DNA of 64,000 bases from Clostridiales bacterium (lineage in GTDB: Bacteria > Bacillota > Clostridia > Lachnospirales > Lachnospiraceae). The notes beneath the pieces are model-generated. The model ran no database searches. It was not told the origin of the DNA and worked only from the letters and a program-made list of their open reading frames with translations. The stretch spans positions 186,001-250,000 of the forward strand of contig JAJBVD010000034.1 in NCBI GenBank assembly GCA_020859985.1, read 5' to 3'. Positions 1 to 9,023 of this stretch are shown here, piece by piece; positions within the stretch are counted from its first letter, which is position 1; the number at the start of each line of letters is the position of its first letter. The position numbers and the translations under genes are program-made.

Positions 1-191
1 TGCACGACCTGCATCTGGTCGGTCTCATAATACTGCACTTTGTGAATCCACGGGGTGATCACTGCAGCAGTAGCGGCCGCTTCTTCTGTTCCGGTGACTG
101 CAGCAGCCACGACCGTTCCTTTCGGCCCGGTGGCTGCCGCTTCAGCGCTGTTTTTATCTGTATGAGCATTCGTTTCCTTAATGATATCCAT
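1..191 (-). CDS. acyl-CoA thioesterase, hotdog fold (partial, C-terminus outside window)
   Basis: The visible N-terminal 63 residues end in VQYYETDQMQVV, the opening signature of the 4-hydroxybenzoyl-CoA/YbgC-type thioesterases, whose Asp is catalytic. These enzymes hydrolyse acyl-CoA thioesters in the cytosol. The ATG at 191 follows a GAAGGAC ribosome binding site. Family members normally begin a few residues before this motif; here about 45 Ala/Thr-rich residues (repeats such as EAAAT) precede it, an unusual extension in keeping with other low-complexity insertions in this window. The family call is good for the length seen; the substrate is unknown. Confidence 0.75.
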   Translation of the reverse strand, partial: MDIIKETNAHTDKNSAEAAATGPKGTVVAAAVTGTEEAAATAAVITPWIHKVQYYETDQMQVV

Positions 192-220
192 ATCTGCTGT
201 CCTTCATACGTAGCATGGTC

Positions 221-1609
221 TTACCATGCAAACTTATCCTCAAAGTACACTTTCAGATCTTCAATCTTAATACGCTCCTGCTCCATAGTGTCGCGGTCGC
301 GCACGGTCACGGCGCCATCCTCGGCAGATTCGAAATCGTAGGTCACGCAGAACGGCGTACCAATCTCGTCCTGTCTGCGGTAGCGCTTGCCAATGTTGCC
401 GCGGTCGTCAAACTCACAGTTATAATATTTCGAAAGCTCCATATAAATCTTCTCCGCGCCCTCATTCAGCTTCTTCGAGAGCGGCAGCACGCCAATCTTC
501 ACTGGTGCGATCGCCGGATGGAAATGCAGGACTGTACGCACATCCCCGCCTTCCAGCGTCTCTTCATCGTATGCGCTGCAGAGGAACGCCAGCACGACAC
601 GGTCCGCGCCGAGCGACGGCTCGATGACATACGGGATATATTTTTCTTTCTTTTCCTCATCAAAGTAGCTCATATCCTGGCCGGATGTATTCTGGTGCTG
701 AGTCAGGTCATAGTCGGTACGGTCTGCGATACCCCAGAGCTCGCCCCAGCCGAACGGGAACAGGAACTCGATGTCGGTCGTCCCCTTGCTGTAGAAGCAA
801 AGCTCCTCCGGATCATGGTCGCGCAGGCGCAGCTCATCTTCCTTCATGCCCAGCTTTTTCAGCCACTCGAAGCAGAAGCTTCTCCAGTACTGGAACCAGT
901 CGAGGTCCGTGCCCGGCACGCAGAAGAACTCCAGCTCCATCTGTTCGAACTCACGCGTGCGGAATGTGAAGTTGCCCGGTGTGATCTCGTTACGGAAGGA
1001 TTTTCCGATCTGTGCAATACCAAACGGCAGCTTTTTGCGGGAGGTCCGCTGTACATTTTTAAAGTTGACAAAAATACCCTGTGCGGTCTCCGGGCGCAGG
1101 TAAACGGTGTTCTTTGCGTCCTCGGTCACGCCCTGGAAGGTCTTGAACATCAGGTTAAACTGACGGATGTCAGTGAAATTGTGCTTACCGCAGGAGGGAC
1201 ACGGAATCTTGTGATCCTCGATGTAGTCTCGCATCTCTTCCTGTGAAAACGCGTCGATCGGTTTATCCAATGTCAGTCCCTGCTCCGCGCAATAATCTTC
1301 GATGACTTTGTCCGCGCGGAAACGCTCATGGCACTCCTTACAGTCCATCAGCGGATCCGCAAATCCGCCGAGATGCCCGGAAGCCACCCAGGTCTGCGGG
1401 TTCATCAGGATCGCGCAGTCCACGCCGACGTTGTACGGATTCTCACGCACGAACTTCTGCCACCAGGCCTGTTTCACGTTATTTTTCAGCTCCACGCCAA
1501 GGTTGCCGTAGTCCCAGGTATTCGCCAGCCCGCCATAGATCTCGCTGCCCGGATACACAAAGCCTCTGCCTTTCGCCAGCGCCACGATCTTGTCCATTGT
1601 CTTTTCCAT
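221..1609 (-). CDS. glyS: glycyl-tRNA synthetase, single-chain (alpha2) type
   Basis: The 462-residue protein charges tRNA-Gly with glycine. It has the class II features of the archaeal/Gram-positive GlyRS: an N-terminal [14 protein letters not shown], a zinc-type CxxC insert (CPSCGKHNF), motif 2 [20 protein letters not shown] and a C-terminal anticodon-binding domain containing VLPLSKK. The reading frame is open to 1732, but the ATG at 1609 (MEKTMDKI) has a strong GGAGAGGAG site 6 nt upstream, and the extra N-terminal residues would be translated 13-bp repeats, so I chose 1609. No T-box leader is evident in the 120 nt before it; instead a tandem repeat array lies there. The call is very secure. 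Confidence 0.97.
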   Translation of the reverse strand: MEKTMDKIVALAKGRGFVYPGSEIYGGLANTWDYGNLGVELKNNVKQAWWQKFVRENPYNVGVDCAILMNPQTWVASGHLGGFADPLMDCKECHERFRADKVIEDYCAEQGLTLDKPIDAFSQEEMRDYIEDHKIPCPSCGKHNFTDIRQFNLMFKTFQGVTEDAKNTVYLRPETAQGIFVNFKNVQRTSRKKLPFGIAQIGKSFRNEITPGNFTFRTREFEQMELEFFCVPGTDLDWFQYWRSFCFEWLKKLGMKEDELRLRDHDPEELCFYSKGTTDIEFLFPFGWGELWGIADRTDYDLTQHQNTSGQDMSYFDEEKKEKYIPYVIEPSLGADRVVLAFLCSAYDEETLEGGDVRTVLHFHPAIAPVKIGVLPLSKKLNEGAEKIYMELSKYYNCEFDDRGNIGKRYRRQDEIGTPFCVTYDFESAEDGAVTVRDRDTMEQERIKIEDLKVYFEDKFAW

Positions 1610-1645
1610 AATGTTCTCCTCTCCATCCTGTTCTATTCTTATCTG

Positions 1646-1723
1646 TATTTGCTGTCTGTAAGTGCTGTCTGCATTTGCCGTCTGCATTTGCCGTCTGTAT
1701 TTGCCGTCTGTATTTGCTGTCTG
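1646..1723. repeat. six 13-bp tandem repeats in the glyS leader
   Basis: Six adjacent copies of a 13-bp unit (TATTTGCTGTCTG on the plus strand, with T/C and A/G variants; one copy reads TAAGTGCTGTCTG) lie 37 bp upstream of the glyS start codon. On the mRNA strand the unit reads CAGACRGCAAATR. It ends before the ribosome binding site, so a change in copy number would alter leader length or promoter spacing and not the protein. Confidence 0.9.
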
Positions 1724-1830
1724 TATTATCACAGTTCATTCCCATCACTGTCACGCGGCTTATTCCACGCTCTCTGCGGGATGTCCGCATCCCTCAGTCA
1801 AAGCTCGGGAACACTCCGCATTCTCAGAAC

Positions 1831-2556
1831 TCATTCCGTATCATACAGGATATATACGCGGTTCGCGAGCTTCTGCTCCTCGTAGGTCGCTTCCTCGCCC
1901 TCGTATACCTTGCTTGAAGGAAGCACCAGCGCTTCTTCTTCGTCGTCCTGCTCTCCGGTCGCGCTCACGGTGTCCGCGGAGATCATCTCCGCGTTGGTGC
2001 TGATATACAGCACTGAACCATCCTCCACGTGCACTTCCATCGGGGCCTGCACGATTACGACCTGCACCGACATATCCTGAAAGACCTTACTGCTGCTTAC
2101 CGCACTGTCACTGGCTGTCCCATCCTGCACCTGATAAAAGGTGGTGTCAAACAGGTAGCCCTCGATCTGTGCGCCGATGATCGATCCGCTGAAAAACTCG
2201 ACATTATTGAATTCCGCATAATCCTCCGCGGATGAATACCAAAGCTCCAGAGTCACGGACGTTCCTTCACTCTCAAAGCGTTCCGTCCGGATCGTGTCCT
2301 CACCATGCTCCGAATTGTACTCCGCAATCTCCGAAGTAATCATGCTCTCCAGCTCATCTACATCATAATACGACTCTTCGAGCGTGTCCTGCACGATCTC
2401 CGTCACACTTCCGTCCGCTGCTATGGATATTGCGTCTGCCTCCTGCGGCGTCCATGCCGTCTCCCCTTCGAGCAGCTGTTCCACCTCACTGCAGCCGCCA
2501 AGCAGCGTCACAGCCGCCAGAAGTGCTGCAGCCGCGGCTTTTCTTTTCGCTGTCAC
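1831..2556 (-). CDS. putative lipoprotein of unknown function
   Basis: This 241-residue protein has a GTG start behind a consensus AAGGAGG site, a basic N-terminus, a hydrophobic Ala/Leu stretch and the lipobox LLGGC, so it should be exported and lipid-anchored at Cys22. The mature part is acidic and Ser/Thr/Glu-rich, without a motif I recognise. It lies between recO and glyS, both minus strand and close enough for one transcript. I infer a membrane-anchored extracytoplasmic protein only; no function can be assigned. Confidence 0.8.
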   Translation of the reverse strand: MTAKRKAAAAALLAAVTLLGGCSEVEQLLEGETAWTPQEADAISIAADGSVTEIVQDTLEESYYDVDELESMITSEIAEYNSEHGEDTIRTERFESEGTSVTLELWYSSAEDYAEFNNVEFFSGSIIGAQIEGYLFDTTFYQVQDGTASDSAVSSSKVFQDMSVQVVIVQAPMEVHVEDGSVLYISTNAEMISADTVSATGEQDDEEEALVLPSSKVYEGEEATYEEQKLANRVYILYDTE

Positions 2557-2635
2557 CGCAATCCTCCTTAATGAATTACTCTCCCTTTTTTCGCATAACC
2601 TTAGATATTATAGCGTCAATCTGCCTTTGTTTCAA

Positions 2636-3295
2636 CTATTTATTTGTCATCTGCCGCAGGATTTCCAGGGATTTAAACTTCCGGTCTATGGATATGCTGT
2701 TATAGTAATCCTGCACGCGCCGGAATTCCTGAAAAATCTCCGGCCGGAGTGTAAACTGGTACAGCTTCTGGGTCGGTGCCTGAATGACATAGGAAAGCGC
2801 GTATCTTGTCGATTCCTGCAGACCTAAGTCATTCGCGGCCTCATAAGGATATTCGCCGTTGAGTACCATGGCCTTCATCTCGAAAATGCAGCGGATCAGC
2901 TCGTTATCCGGCTCCGGTCTGGGCAGTGCGCGAAGCGTCGCGTACAGAAGATTCAGCATCCGGGACGCCTCCAGATTCTCTCTGGAGTAATAATCCGCCA
3001 GCTCCATAAAATAGCAGGCGTAGCAGGCTGCCTCAACGTCCTCCCTGACTTCCCGGAAATAATCGGCAATCTCCGCCTGCACCAGCGTATACGCGTTCTT
3101 CCCCTCATAGACGGTAAAGCTGCCAAAAGCGAACGGCGTCGCCGCCGCAAGCAGCGCACTGTTCGTCCTGCGCGCACCGCGGGCAAACGCGGTAATCTTG
3201 CCTCGTTCTTTTGTCAGGAGAACGGTCCGCTTGTCGTATTCCCCGGCGGGTACGGCCATAAGGACCATACCTGTCAATTTCAGGGGCTCGCTCAT
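2636..3295 (-). CDS. recO: DNA repair protein RecO
   Basis: The 219-residue protein has an N-terminal OB fold (LKLTGMVLMAVPAGEYDK, LLTKERGKITAFARGARR) typical of RecO, which helps load RecA on single-stranded DNA with RecF and RecR. Length matches the family (about 240). The frame is open to 3412, but residues before the ATG at 3295 show no homology and AGGAAAGGA precedes it, so I use 3295. The family's usual four-cysteine zinc cluster is not obvious. It follows era immediately, a conserved Gram-positive arrangement. Confidence 0.92.
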   Translation of the reverse strand: MSEPLKLTGMVLMAVPAGEYDKRTVLLTKERGKITAFARGARRTNSALLAAATPFAFGSFTVYEGKNAYTLVQAEIADYFREVREDVEAACYACYFMELADYYSRENLEASRMLNLLYATLRALPRPEPDNELIRCIFEMKAMVLNGEYPYEAANDLGLQESTRYALSYVIQAPTQKLYQFTLRPEIFQEFRRVQDYYNSISIDRKFKSLEILRQMTNK

Positions 3296-3411
3296 CGCCG
3301 CCACCATCCTTTCCTGCGCAAATACTGTTTCCCGGCAAGCCATCTGCCATTTATTTTTTGCCTGATTTTTTCCCGTATAGCGGGAGCATGGCGCATGTTT
3401 GCCGGCAAGCA

Positions 3412-4551
3412 TTACTCCAGTTCTTTTTTATCATAACCAAAATTTTTTATCATGAAATCGCTGTCCCGCCAGTCCTTTTTCACCTTTACCCACAGCTGCA
3501 GGTTGACCGGCTCTTCCAGCATCTGCTCGATCTCCTGGCGCGCCTGCGAGCCGATTTTGCGCAGCATCGCTCCATGCTTGCCGATGATCATGCCTTTGTG
3601 CGAATCCTTCTCGCAGATGATCGTCGCCTCAATATCCATGATCCAGTCCGAGGTCTCACGGACATCTATCTCCGCCTGCTCGCGGCGGCCTGCCGGATCC
3701 CATTCCTTTTTTCCGCCCGCTGTATGCCTTGTTGAATCCCCTTCAGAATTCTTCTTATCCGACGTATGGCCGGAAAGCCTGTCATCCTCTGAATTTCCAC
3801 TATGATCATGACGGTGGCGATTCCTGCGGCGCACTGCCTCGGCACGGCTGTTCTTCTTTTTCTCACTGCCTGCCGGCCGCTCCTTCATCACATCGATCGC
3901 GACCGCGATGCCGTGCGGAATCTCTTCCTCCATGCAGCGCAGCGCCTTTTCGCGGATCAGCTCCGCCACAATCTGCCGCTGCGGCTGATCGGTCACGGTA
4001 TCATCATCGTAATACTTCGGTCCGTAAGGAAGATAGCGGAAAATCGCCTGAATCACCTCATCCATATGAAGCCCACGCAGCGCGCAGACCGGGATCATAT
4101 CCGCAAATTTATGCAGTTCCCGGTATGCCTCCATACAGCGCGGGATCTCCCGTTTATCCACAGTATCCATTTTATTCATGATCAGGATCACCGGCACGCC
4201 TGTTTTCTGAAGCAGCTGCGCGATGTGCTGCTCATTCCGGCCGATGTATTCAGTCGGCTCAACGAGCCACAGCACCACGTCCACCTCTCGTAGTGTCTGT
4301 TCAGCGGCTTCCACCATGTACTCGCCCAGCTTGTTCTTCGCCTTATGGATGCCCGGCGTATCCAGAAAAATAATCTGCCCCTGCTCTGACGTGTAGACTG
4401 TCTGTATCCGATTCCGCGTCGTCTGCGGCTTGCTTGACGTGATCGCGATCTTCTGCCCGATTAGGTGGTTCATCAGCGTGGATTTCCCCACATTCGGCCG
4501 TCCGATCAGAGTCACAAAGCCGGATTTAAATTTCGCGTTTTCTTTTTCCAT
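3412..4551 (-). CDS. era: GTPase Era with a 70-residue insertion in its KH domain
   Basis: Era binds the 3' end of 16S rRNA and is needed for 30S subunit maturation. All GTPase motifs are present: G1 GRPNVGKS (17-24), switch I PQTTRNRIQ, DTPG (64-67), NKMD (126-129) and CAL (156-158), plus the KH-domain loop IGKHG (323-327). At 379 residues it is about 75 longer than usual. The excess is a charged, Lys/Arg/Asp/Ser/His-rich segment at residues about 226-298, between two strands of the KH domain where normal Era has a short turn. The frame is intact on both sides. Identification is secure; the role of the insertion is unknown. Confidence 0.95.
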   Translation of the reverse strand: MEKENAKFKSGFVTLIGRPNVGKSTLMNHLIGQKIAITSSKPQTTRNRIQTVYTSEQGQIIFLDTPGIHKAKNKLGEYMVEAAEQTLREVDVVLWLVEPTEYIGRNEQHIAQLLQKTGVPVILIMNKMDTVDKREIPRCMEAYRELHKFADMIPVCALRGLHMDEVIQAIFRYLPYGPKYYDDDTVTDQPQRQIVAELIREKALRCMEEEIPHGIAVAIDVMKERPAGSEKKKNSRAEAVRRRNRHRHDHSGNSEDDRLSGHTSDKKNSEGDSTRHTAGGKKEWDPAGRREQAEIDVRETSDWIMDIEATIICEKDSHKGMIIGKHGAMLRKIGSQARQEIEQMLEEPVNLQLWVKVKKDWRDSDFMIKNFGYDKKELE

Positions 4552-4570
4552 ATCTCACGATTTCCTCTAT

Positions 4571-4596
4571 GCTCTCGTCTTCTGCTCTCGTCTTCT
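4571..4596. repeat. two 13-bp tandem repeats upstream of era
   Basis: GCTCTCGTCTTCT occurs twice in tandem, with a degenerate third copy following, in the short gap between the M16C peptidase gene and era. The unit length is the same as in the glyS leader array but the sequence is different. Confidence 0.6.
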
Positions 4597-4714
4597 GTTC
4601 CCGTTTTTATTCTCTCATGCCCATACATCCGTTCACATCCCTGTTCCTCTGCCTGCGCACTCACAGGTTACAGCGTTGGAATTTTGTCCACGCGTATCAG
4701 AGGAACGTTCTCTG

Positions 4715-7700
4715 TCATGCTTCGGTTCCGCAAAGCGGCCGGATGGAATCAAACAGCTCTCCCGCCTCTTTGATTTTCTCTTCGTTGCCGACCACACAGA
4801 TTGCGTCCGCATCCAGCACCGCCTGTACCAGCGGTGCAAGCGCACGGATATCTGCCGGCGTCGCGGACAGAACTTCATCCCGTTCTTTCTGAAGATCCGC
4901 TTCCGTAATTCCGCTAAAATACGCGTTTAGAGCGCGGGCTCCCTTCATCGACGGCGTCAACGGCACATCCAGATCGCCGATCGCGCCGATAATGTACTTT
5001 GTCATCTCCCGCTCATCGGCGTCAAATTCCCGCAGATATTCCGGAATTCCCTCATAAACCTGGTTGGTGCCCCGCAGATGCGGATCCCGGTAAGAAACGA
5101 AAAATGCATCGCCTCTCCGATAGAACGAACACATACAGCCATACGCGCCGCCTTTTACGCGGATATTCACCCACATATAATCATAGCTCATCAGCACCTT
5201 CAGGATATGCAGCGCCCCCGTATAGTCAAGGCCCGCGTCCCGGAAATTGCCCGCACGCGCCACATACTGTACCTGTCCCGGCGTGGTAAAGCCTTCATTT
5301 TTCTTTTCAAGAAGCAGCTTCTGTCTCTTACCTGTCGCCGACGGCTGCTGTACATATACGTCAGACTGACACGAATCCGTTCCACCCTCCAAATGCCCTT
5401 CCGATACAACATCAACCGGAGCCGCAGGCAATTCTTTTATATACGCCTCCAGCGGCGTGCGCAGTGCTGCCAGCCCGTCTGCATCACTCGTCACACTGAC
5501 AAAAAGATTTTCTCTGCAAAACAGAAGGTTCACCAGCTCCCGCAGCTTTGCTTTCAGCGTCTCTTTTTTCTCATCAAAATGCTTTTCCAGATCTGCCGCC
5601 AGATCATAGAACGCGATGCCGCTCACCGCGTCGTTAAATGCGCTGAACTCAGACAGATACGACAGAGCCCGCGCCGATGCGGCCTGATGTCCGGCCGAGC
5701 TAAGCTGCATCGAGAGCCGCGATTCCAGCTTTGCCAGAATCTCATGCAGCCGCTTGTCGTCATCAAATTTAGAAGTCAGTATCTCCTTCGACATAGTCAG
5801 CGCGTACGGCAGCTTCTCATAGAGCACGCGGGACCGGATCCCCATAAAGGCTTTGACGCCGCTGCGGTACTTACCCGCATCTGTTGCGACCGCATCCGTT
5901 GTCGCTGCATCCGTTGTCGCAACAGTTGCATAGTCAAAACCCTCCTTTGCGTTTTCAATACCTGCACCGGGTGTCTGAAATACACTGATACCCACGGAAA
6001 TGCCGCCCGTGTTTCCATTGATATCGTTATTGAGGTCGCTGTAGGAAAAATGCTCTGTGTCCACCATGCCGAGCACAGCCTTCAAAATTCCCAGATAGCC
6101 CAGATCCTCCGCCGGCACCGCATCCGCCGCAAACAACAGATCCAGATAAGAGATCCCGTTCGTAAATACGTCGTGATGCAGTACCGTAATGCCGCCCCAG
6201 TCATATTCCGTATTTTCCAGCGACCCCGCTTTCTTTCCGATATCCCCGCGCGTCAGCATCGGGATTTTTTTCAGATCCTCTGCCGGCGTCGGCGTCTCCT
6301 GAAATGCGCGCAGCCGCGCTGTAGCGGCAATCATCTCCTGAATCTCCGATTCACTGAGAGATTCCTTATACATACGCAGCTTGCTCCGCAGAGCCGCATC
6401 CGTCTTCGCAGTCAGACCGCGCTCAGGCACCAGCGTCACCAGTGACGCATGCGGATTGTCCAGCAGATACTTCCGGATCAGATCCTCAAAATACGAAGAT
6501 TCCACACGCTCTTTGAGCGCAGCATACACATCCAGCTGCTTCAGATAATCAAACACCGCATCATCGTCATACAGCCAGCTGTCAAACACATCCAGACCGT
6601 ACATCAGGCCTTTCGGAGCTGTGCCATAATCCGCTTCCCGGAACCGGAATTCCATGGAGTTGATACCGGCATAGAGAGCTTTTTTGTCCACGCCCTCTTC
6701 CACGATTTTTTCCAGCGTTTCCCGGATCACAGCAAGAAAACGTTCTGTATCCTTCTCATTCGCGTTTTTCGCGATAATCGCCAGATATGGCTGATAAACG
6801 CCGCCCTCGTAGTCGCCCATAATGTCATTGCCGATCCCGGCATCCAGAAGCGCCTGCTTCAGTCTGGCTCCCGGCGCAGACAAAAGTGCGTACTCCAGCA
6901 CTGCAAACGCATTAGAAAGCTCCACATCGGTGCTTGTCCCGATCACCGCGCTCCATGCCAGATACGTGCTGTCCTCAAGCGGGTCTGCCTCCGAAATGGA
7001 ATAGCTGCGGCTCACGCGGCGCATTGCCTCAAAGGATGGCTGCTCCATCGGAATGGTATTATCCGTATTATCCCGGCTGCATCCATTCGCTGATGCGTCA
7101 GAATCAGACTCAGCCAACACACTCAGGTATTCGGCATCCAGCCAGTTCAGCCGCTCCTCAATATCCATATTTCCATAAAAATAGATATAGCTGTTCGACG
7201 GATGATAATATTTCCTGTGGAAAGCCAGAAAATCCTCATATTTCAAGTCTGGAATGCACTGCGGATCGCCGCCGGACTCTACACCGTAGACTGTGTCCGG
7301 GAACAGGCTGTTCATGATCTCCCGCTCCAGCACATCCTCCGGGGAAGAAAAGACGCCTTTCATTTCATTGTACACCACGCCGTTAATCGTGATCTCATCC
7401 TCCGGATTTTCCAGCTGATAGCTCCAGCCTTCCTGCCGGAAAATCTGCTCATTCCGGTAAATATTCGGATAAAAGACAGCGTCCAGATAGACATCCATCA
7501 GATTGCAGAAATCCTTCTCATTACAGCTGGCGATCGGAAACATGGTCTTGTCCGGATACGTCATTGCGTTCAAAAATGTATTCAAAGAACCCTTCACCAG
7601 CTCAACAAACGGATCCTTCGCCGGATATTTGCGGCTGCCGCAGAGCACACTGTGTTCCAGAATGTGCGGCACACCGGTGCTGTCCGTCGGCAGTGTTTTA

Positions 7701-7867
7701 AACGCAATATTAAATACCTTGTTCTCATCATCATTTTGCAGCACCAGAACCCGTGCCCCACTCTTCCTGTGACGGAGCAGATATCCGTCTGAACGGATAT
7801 CCTCAATCCATTCATGCTGCTCCAATTCATATTGTGGAAGTGTTTCCATATTCATATTCTTTTCCAT
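4715..7867 (-). CDS. M16C-family zinc metallopeptidase (presequence-protease/insulinase type)
   Basis: The 1050-residue protein has the inverted zinc motif HILEH (residues 68-72) followed by SVLCGSRKYP and DPFVELVKGSLNTFLNAMTYPDK, typical of the PreP/Cym1 branch of M16. This branch is a single chain of two M16 halves joined by an M16C-associated hairpin, and it degrades peptides in a closed chamber. No signal peptide is seen, so it is probably cytosolic. Around residue 650 a TTDAATTDAVATDAG segment is encoded by three 15-nt tandem repeats (5877-5921). ATG codons at 7867, 7855 and 7849 all lie just after AGAAGGG; spacing favours 7855. The family is certain, the substrates unknown. Confidence 0.93.
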   Translation of the reverse strand: MEKNMNMETLPQYELEQHEWIEDIRSDGYLLRHRKSGARVLVLQNDDENKVFNIAFKTLPTDSTGVPHILEHSVLCGSRKYPAKDPFVELVKGSLNTFLNAMTYPDKTMFPIASCNEKDFCNLMDVYLDAVFYPNIYRNEQIFRQEGWSYQLENPEDEITINGVVYNEMKGVFSSPEDVLEREIMNSLFPDTVYGVESGGDPQCIPDLKYEDFLAFHRKYYHPSNSYIYFYGNMDIEERLNWLDAEYLSVLAESDSDASANGCSRDNTDNTIPMEQPSFEAMRRVSRSYSISEADPLEDSTYLAWSAVIGTSTDVELSNAFAVLEYALLSAPGARLKQALLDAGIGNDIMGDYEGGVYQPYLAIIAKNANEKDTERFLAVIRETLEKIVEEGVDKKALYAGINSMEFRFREADYGTAPKGLMYGLDVFDSWLYDDDAVFDYLKQLDVYAALKERVESSYFEDLIRKYLLDNPHASLVTLVPERGLTAKTDAALRSKLRMYKESLSESEIQEMIAATARLRAFQETPTPAEDLKKIPMLTRGDIGKKAGSLENTEYDWGGITVLHHDVFTNGISYLDLLFAADAVPAEDLGYLGILKAVLGMVDTEHFSYSDLNNDINGNTGGISVGISVFQTPGAGIENAKEGFDYATVATTDAATTDAVATDAGKYRSGVKAFMGIRSRVLYEKLPYALTMSKEILTSKFDDDKRLHEILAKLESRLSMQLSSAGHQAASARALSYLSEFSAFNDAVSGIAFYDLAADLEKHFDEKKETLKAKLRELVNLLFCRENLFVSVTSDADGLAALRTPLEAYIKELPAAPVDVVSEGHLEGGTDSCQSDVYVQQPSATGKRQKLLLEKKNEGFTTPGQVQYVARAGNFRDAGLDYTGALHILKVLMSYDYMWVNIRVKGGAYGCMCSFYRRGDAFFVSYRDPHLRGTNQVYEGIPEYLREFDADEREMTKYIIGAIGDLDVPLTPSMKGARALNAYFSGITEADLQKERDEVLSATPADIRALAPLVQAVLDADAICVVGNEEKIKEAGELFDSIRPLCGTEA

Positions 7868-7891
7868 CCCTTCTATAAAAACATTATATCG

Positions 7892-8620
7892 TTACTCCAG
7901 ATCATCTTCCGATTCATATCTTTGCATTTTTGCTGCCCTGCGCTCCCTGCGGTATTTCCGGGTCAGCAGCCAGTGCAGTCCCCCACATAGTATCCCGCCC
8001 AGAAACAAAAATATCAGAATCGCCGCGGCACAATGCGCAAAAAACTCATCGGGCAGAATCAAGATGACCGGATCTGTGATCGGGTTAAACAACCAGTAAT
8101 CGTTATCAAAAAACAATTCATGAAACTGTACAAAAAAAGTGTCCCAATTTAAAAACGCATAAGCGCCCAGTCCGATCGGTATCAGAAATGTCAGAACAGA
8201 AATCAGCTTCAGGCTCCCGTAATCTCTGCGCATCAGTTTTCTGATCAGAAAAATGAAAAGCAACACTCCCGTGACGACGCACAGAATCTGAACCGCCACA
8301 AAAATCCGCTTCACTTCTTTAAAATGTGTCTCCGCCTCGTCCGACATCGGAAAATCCGGAAACTCCAGTTCTTTTATCCCCTTCGTGAGCAGATTATAAT
8401 CAATCAGTGCGTCATAATTCTCTCGGATCAATTCTTCCGAATATCCGGTCTGTCCCTCCAGATCCAGATAGTCAATATCAAAATAATAAATGCATCGAAG
8501 ATTCAGCACCAGGGTTACGGAAAAACAGGCCAAAAAGAGAAAGCCGAGCAGAGACAACAGCAGATTACTCAGCGTCAGCGTTCGTTTCCTCATAGAAAAA
8601 TCTTCTTTTATTTCTGCCAT
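7892..8620 (-). CDS. DUF1461 (TIGR01906) integral membrane protein
   Basis: The 242-residue protein has a membrane segment near residues 17-37, an extracytoplasmic domain containing YFDIDYLDLEG and the YNLLTKG signature typical of TIGR01906/DUF1461, then three further hydrophobic segments and a basic C-terminal tail (RKYRRERRAAK). Family function is unknown. ATG at 8620 follows AAAGG with 7-nt spacing. The stop lies 25 nt before the M16C peptidase start, suggesting co-transcription. Confidence 0.8.
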   Translation of the reverse strand: MAEIKEDFSMRKRTLTLSNLLLSLLGFLFLACFSVTLVLNLRCIYYFDIDYLDLEGQTGYSEELIRENYDALIDYNLLTKGIKELEFPDFPMSDEAETHFKEVKRIFVAVQILCVVTGVLLFIFLIRKLMRRDYGSLKLISVLTFLIPIGLGAYAFLNWDTFFVQFHELFFDNDYWLFNPITDPVILILPDEFFAHCAAAILIFLFLGGILCGGLHWLLTRKYRRERRAAKMQRYESEDDLE

Positions 8621-8682
8621 AACATAACCTTTCTCTTATTCTTTCCATTTCTGCCATGATTTTCGTCGGTTCTTCTGACAAA

Positions 8683-8852
8683 TCATAGTATCGTATGTCC
8701 GTACTTGCAAAGCAAGTATGGACGCAGGCAATGTTCCGATTTTCGGAGAAAATCGAGAACGGTACCGCGCCCCTCGCCGGGGTGGCATCCCGCACTTCGT
8801 ACGGGATATACAATCGCGCAGCGATTCTTACATGCGCGGCTTTCATAGTATC
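8683..8852. mobile_element. 150-bp palindrome-mosaic element flanked by a 10-bp direct repeat
   Basis: Between two copies of TCATAGTATC (8683-8692 and 8843-8852) lies a 150-bp insert made of at least five back-to-back hairpins: 8697-8723 (GTCCGTACTTGC arm), one around GATTTTC/GAAAATC, one around CCCC/GGGG, one around ATCCCG/CGGGAT and one around ATCGC/GCGAT. The ends show a weak inverted repeat (CGTATGT/ACATGCG). There is no transposase gene. On the minus strand it ends in GCCTGCGTCC plus hairpin, which recurs at 12730-12758 and 62562-62596. The flanking repeat looks like a target-site duplication. An open frame of 93 codons that runs through it is not considered a gene. Confidence 0.65.
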
Positions 8853-8965
8853 ACAAAAGAGGTGCCTTGTAAATCAGACCATGTCAAAAAAGTTCATCCA
8901 AAAAAGTTACTCCCGAGGGTACTTTAAACTGCCTTCCGGCAGGTGCCTTAAAAAATTGGGCTTAC

Positions 8966-9004
8966 AAAAATCTCCGGGAAATCCTTTTTCGATTCCCCGG
9001 AGAT
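8966..9004 (-). terminator. intrinsic terminator of the repeat surface-protein gene
   Basis: A 14-bp imperfect stem (ATCTCCGGGGAATC with GATTTCCCGGAGAT) is followed on the minus strand by TTTTT. It lies downstream of the surface-protein stop codon at 9139 and after the 33-bp repeats, which are therefore within the transcript's 3' untranslated part. Confidence 0.8.
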
Positions 9005-9023
9005 CATTTTACAAGAACCCCTT

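Noticed and set aside
215-1246. 343-codon plus-strand open frame
   Set aside because: It is antisense to glyS, lacks a ribosome binding site and recognisable domains, and follows from the codon bias of the real gene.
1610-1732. T-box riboswitch before glyS
   Set aside because: No T-box sequence, specifier stem or terminator hairpin; the leader is the 13-bp repeat array.
5078-6445. 455-codon plus-strand open frame
   Set aside because: Antisense to the M16C peptidase; the translation is rich in Arg/His/Cys/Gln as expected for a shadow frame.
8565-8846. 93-codon minus-strand frame overlapping the start of the DUF1461 gene
   Set aside because: It is the translation of the palindrome-mosaic element plus flanking DNA and has no ribosome binding site.
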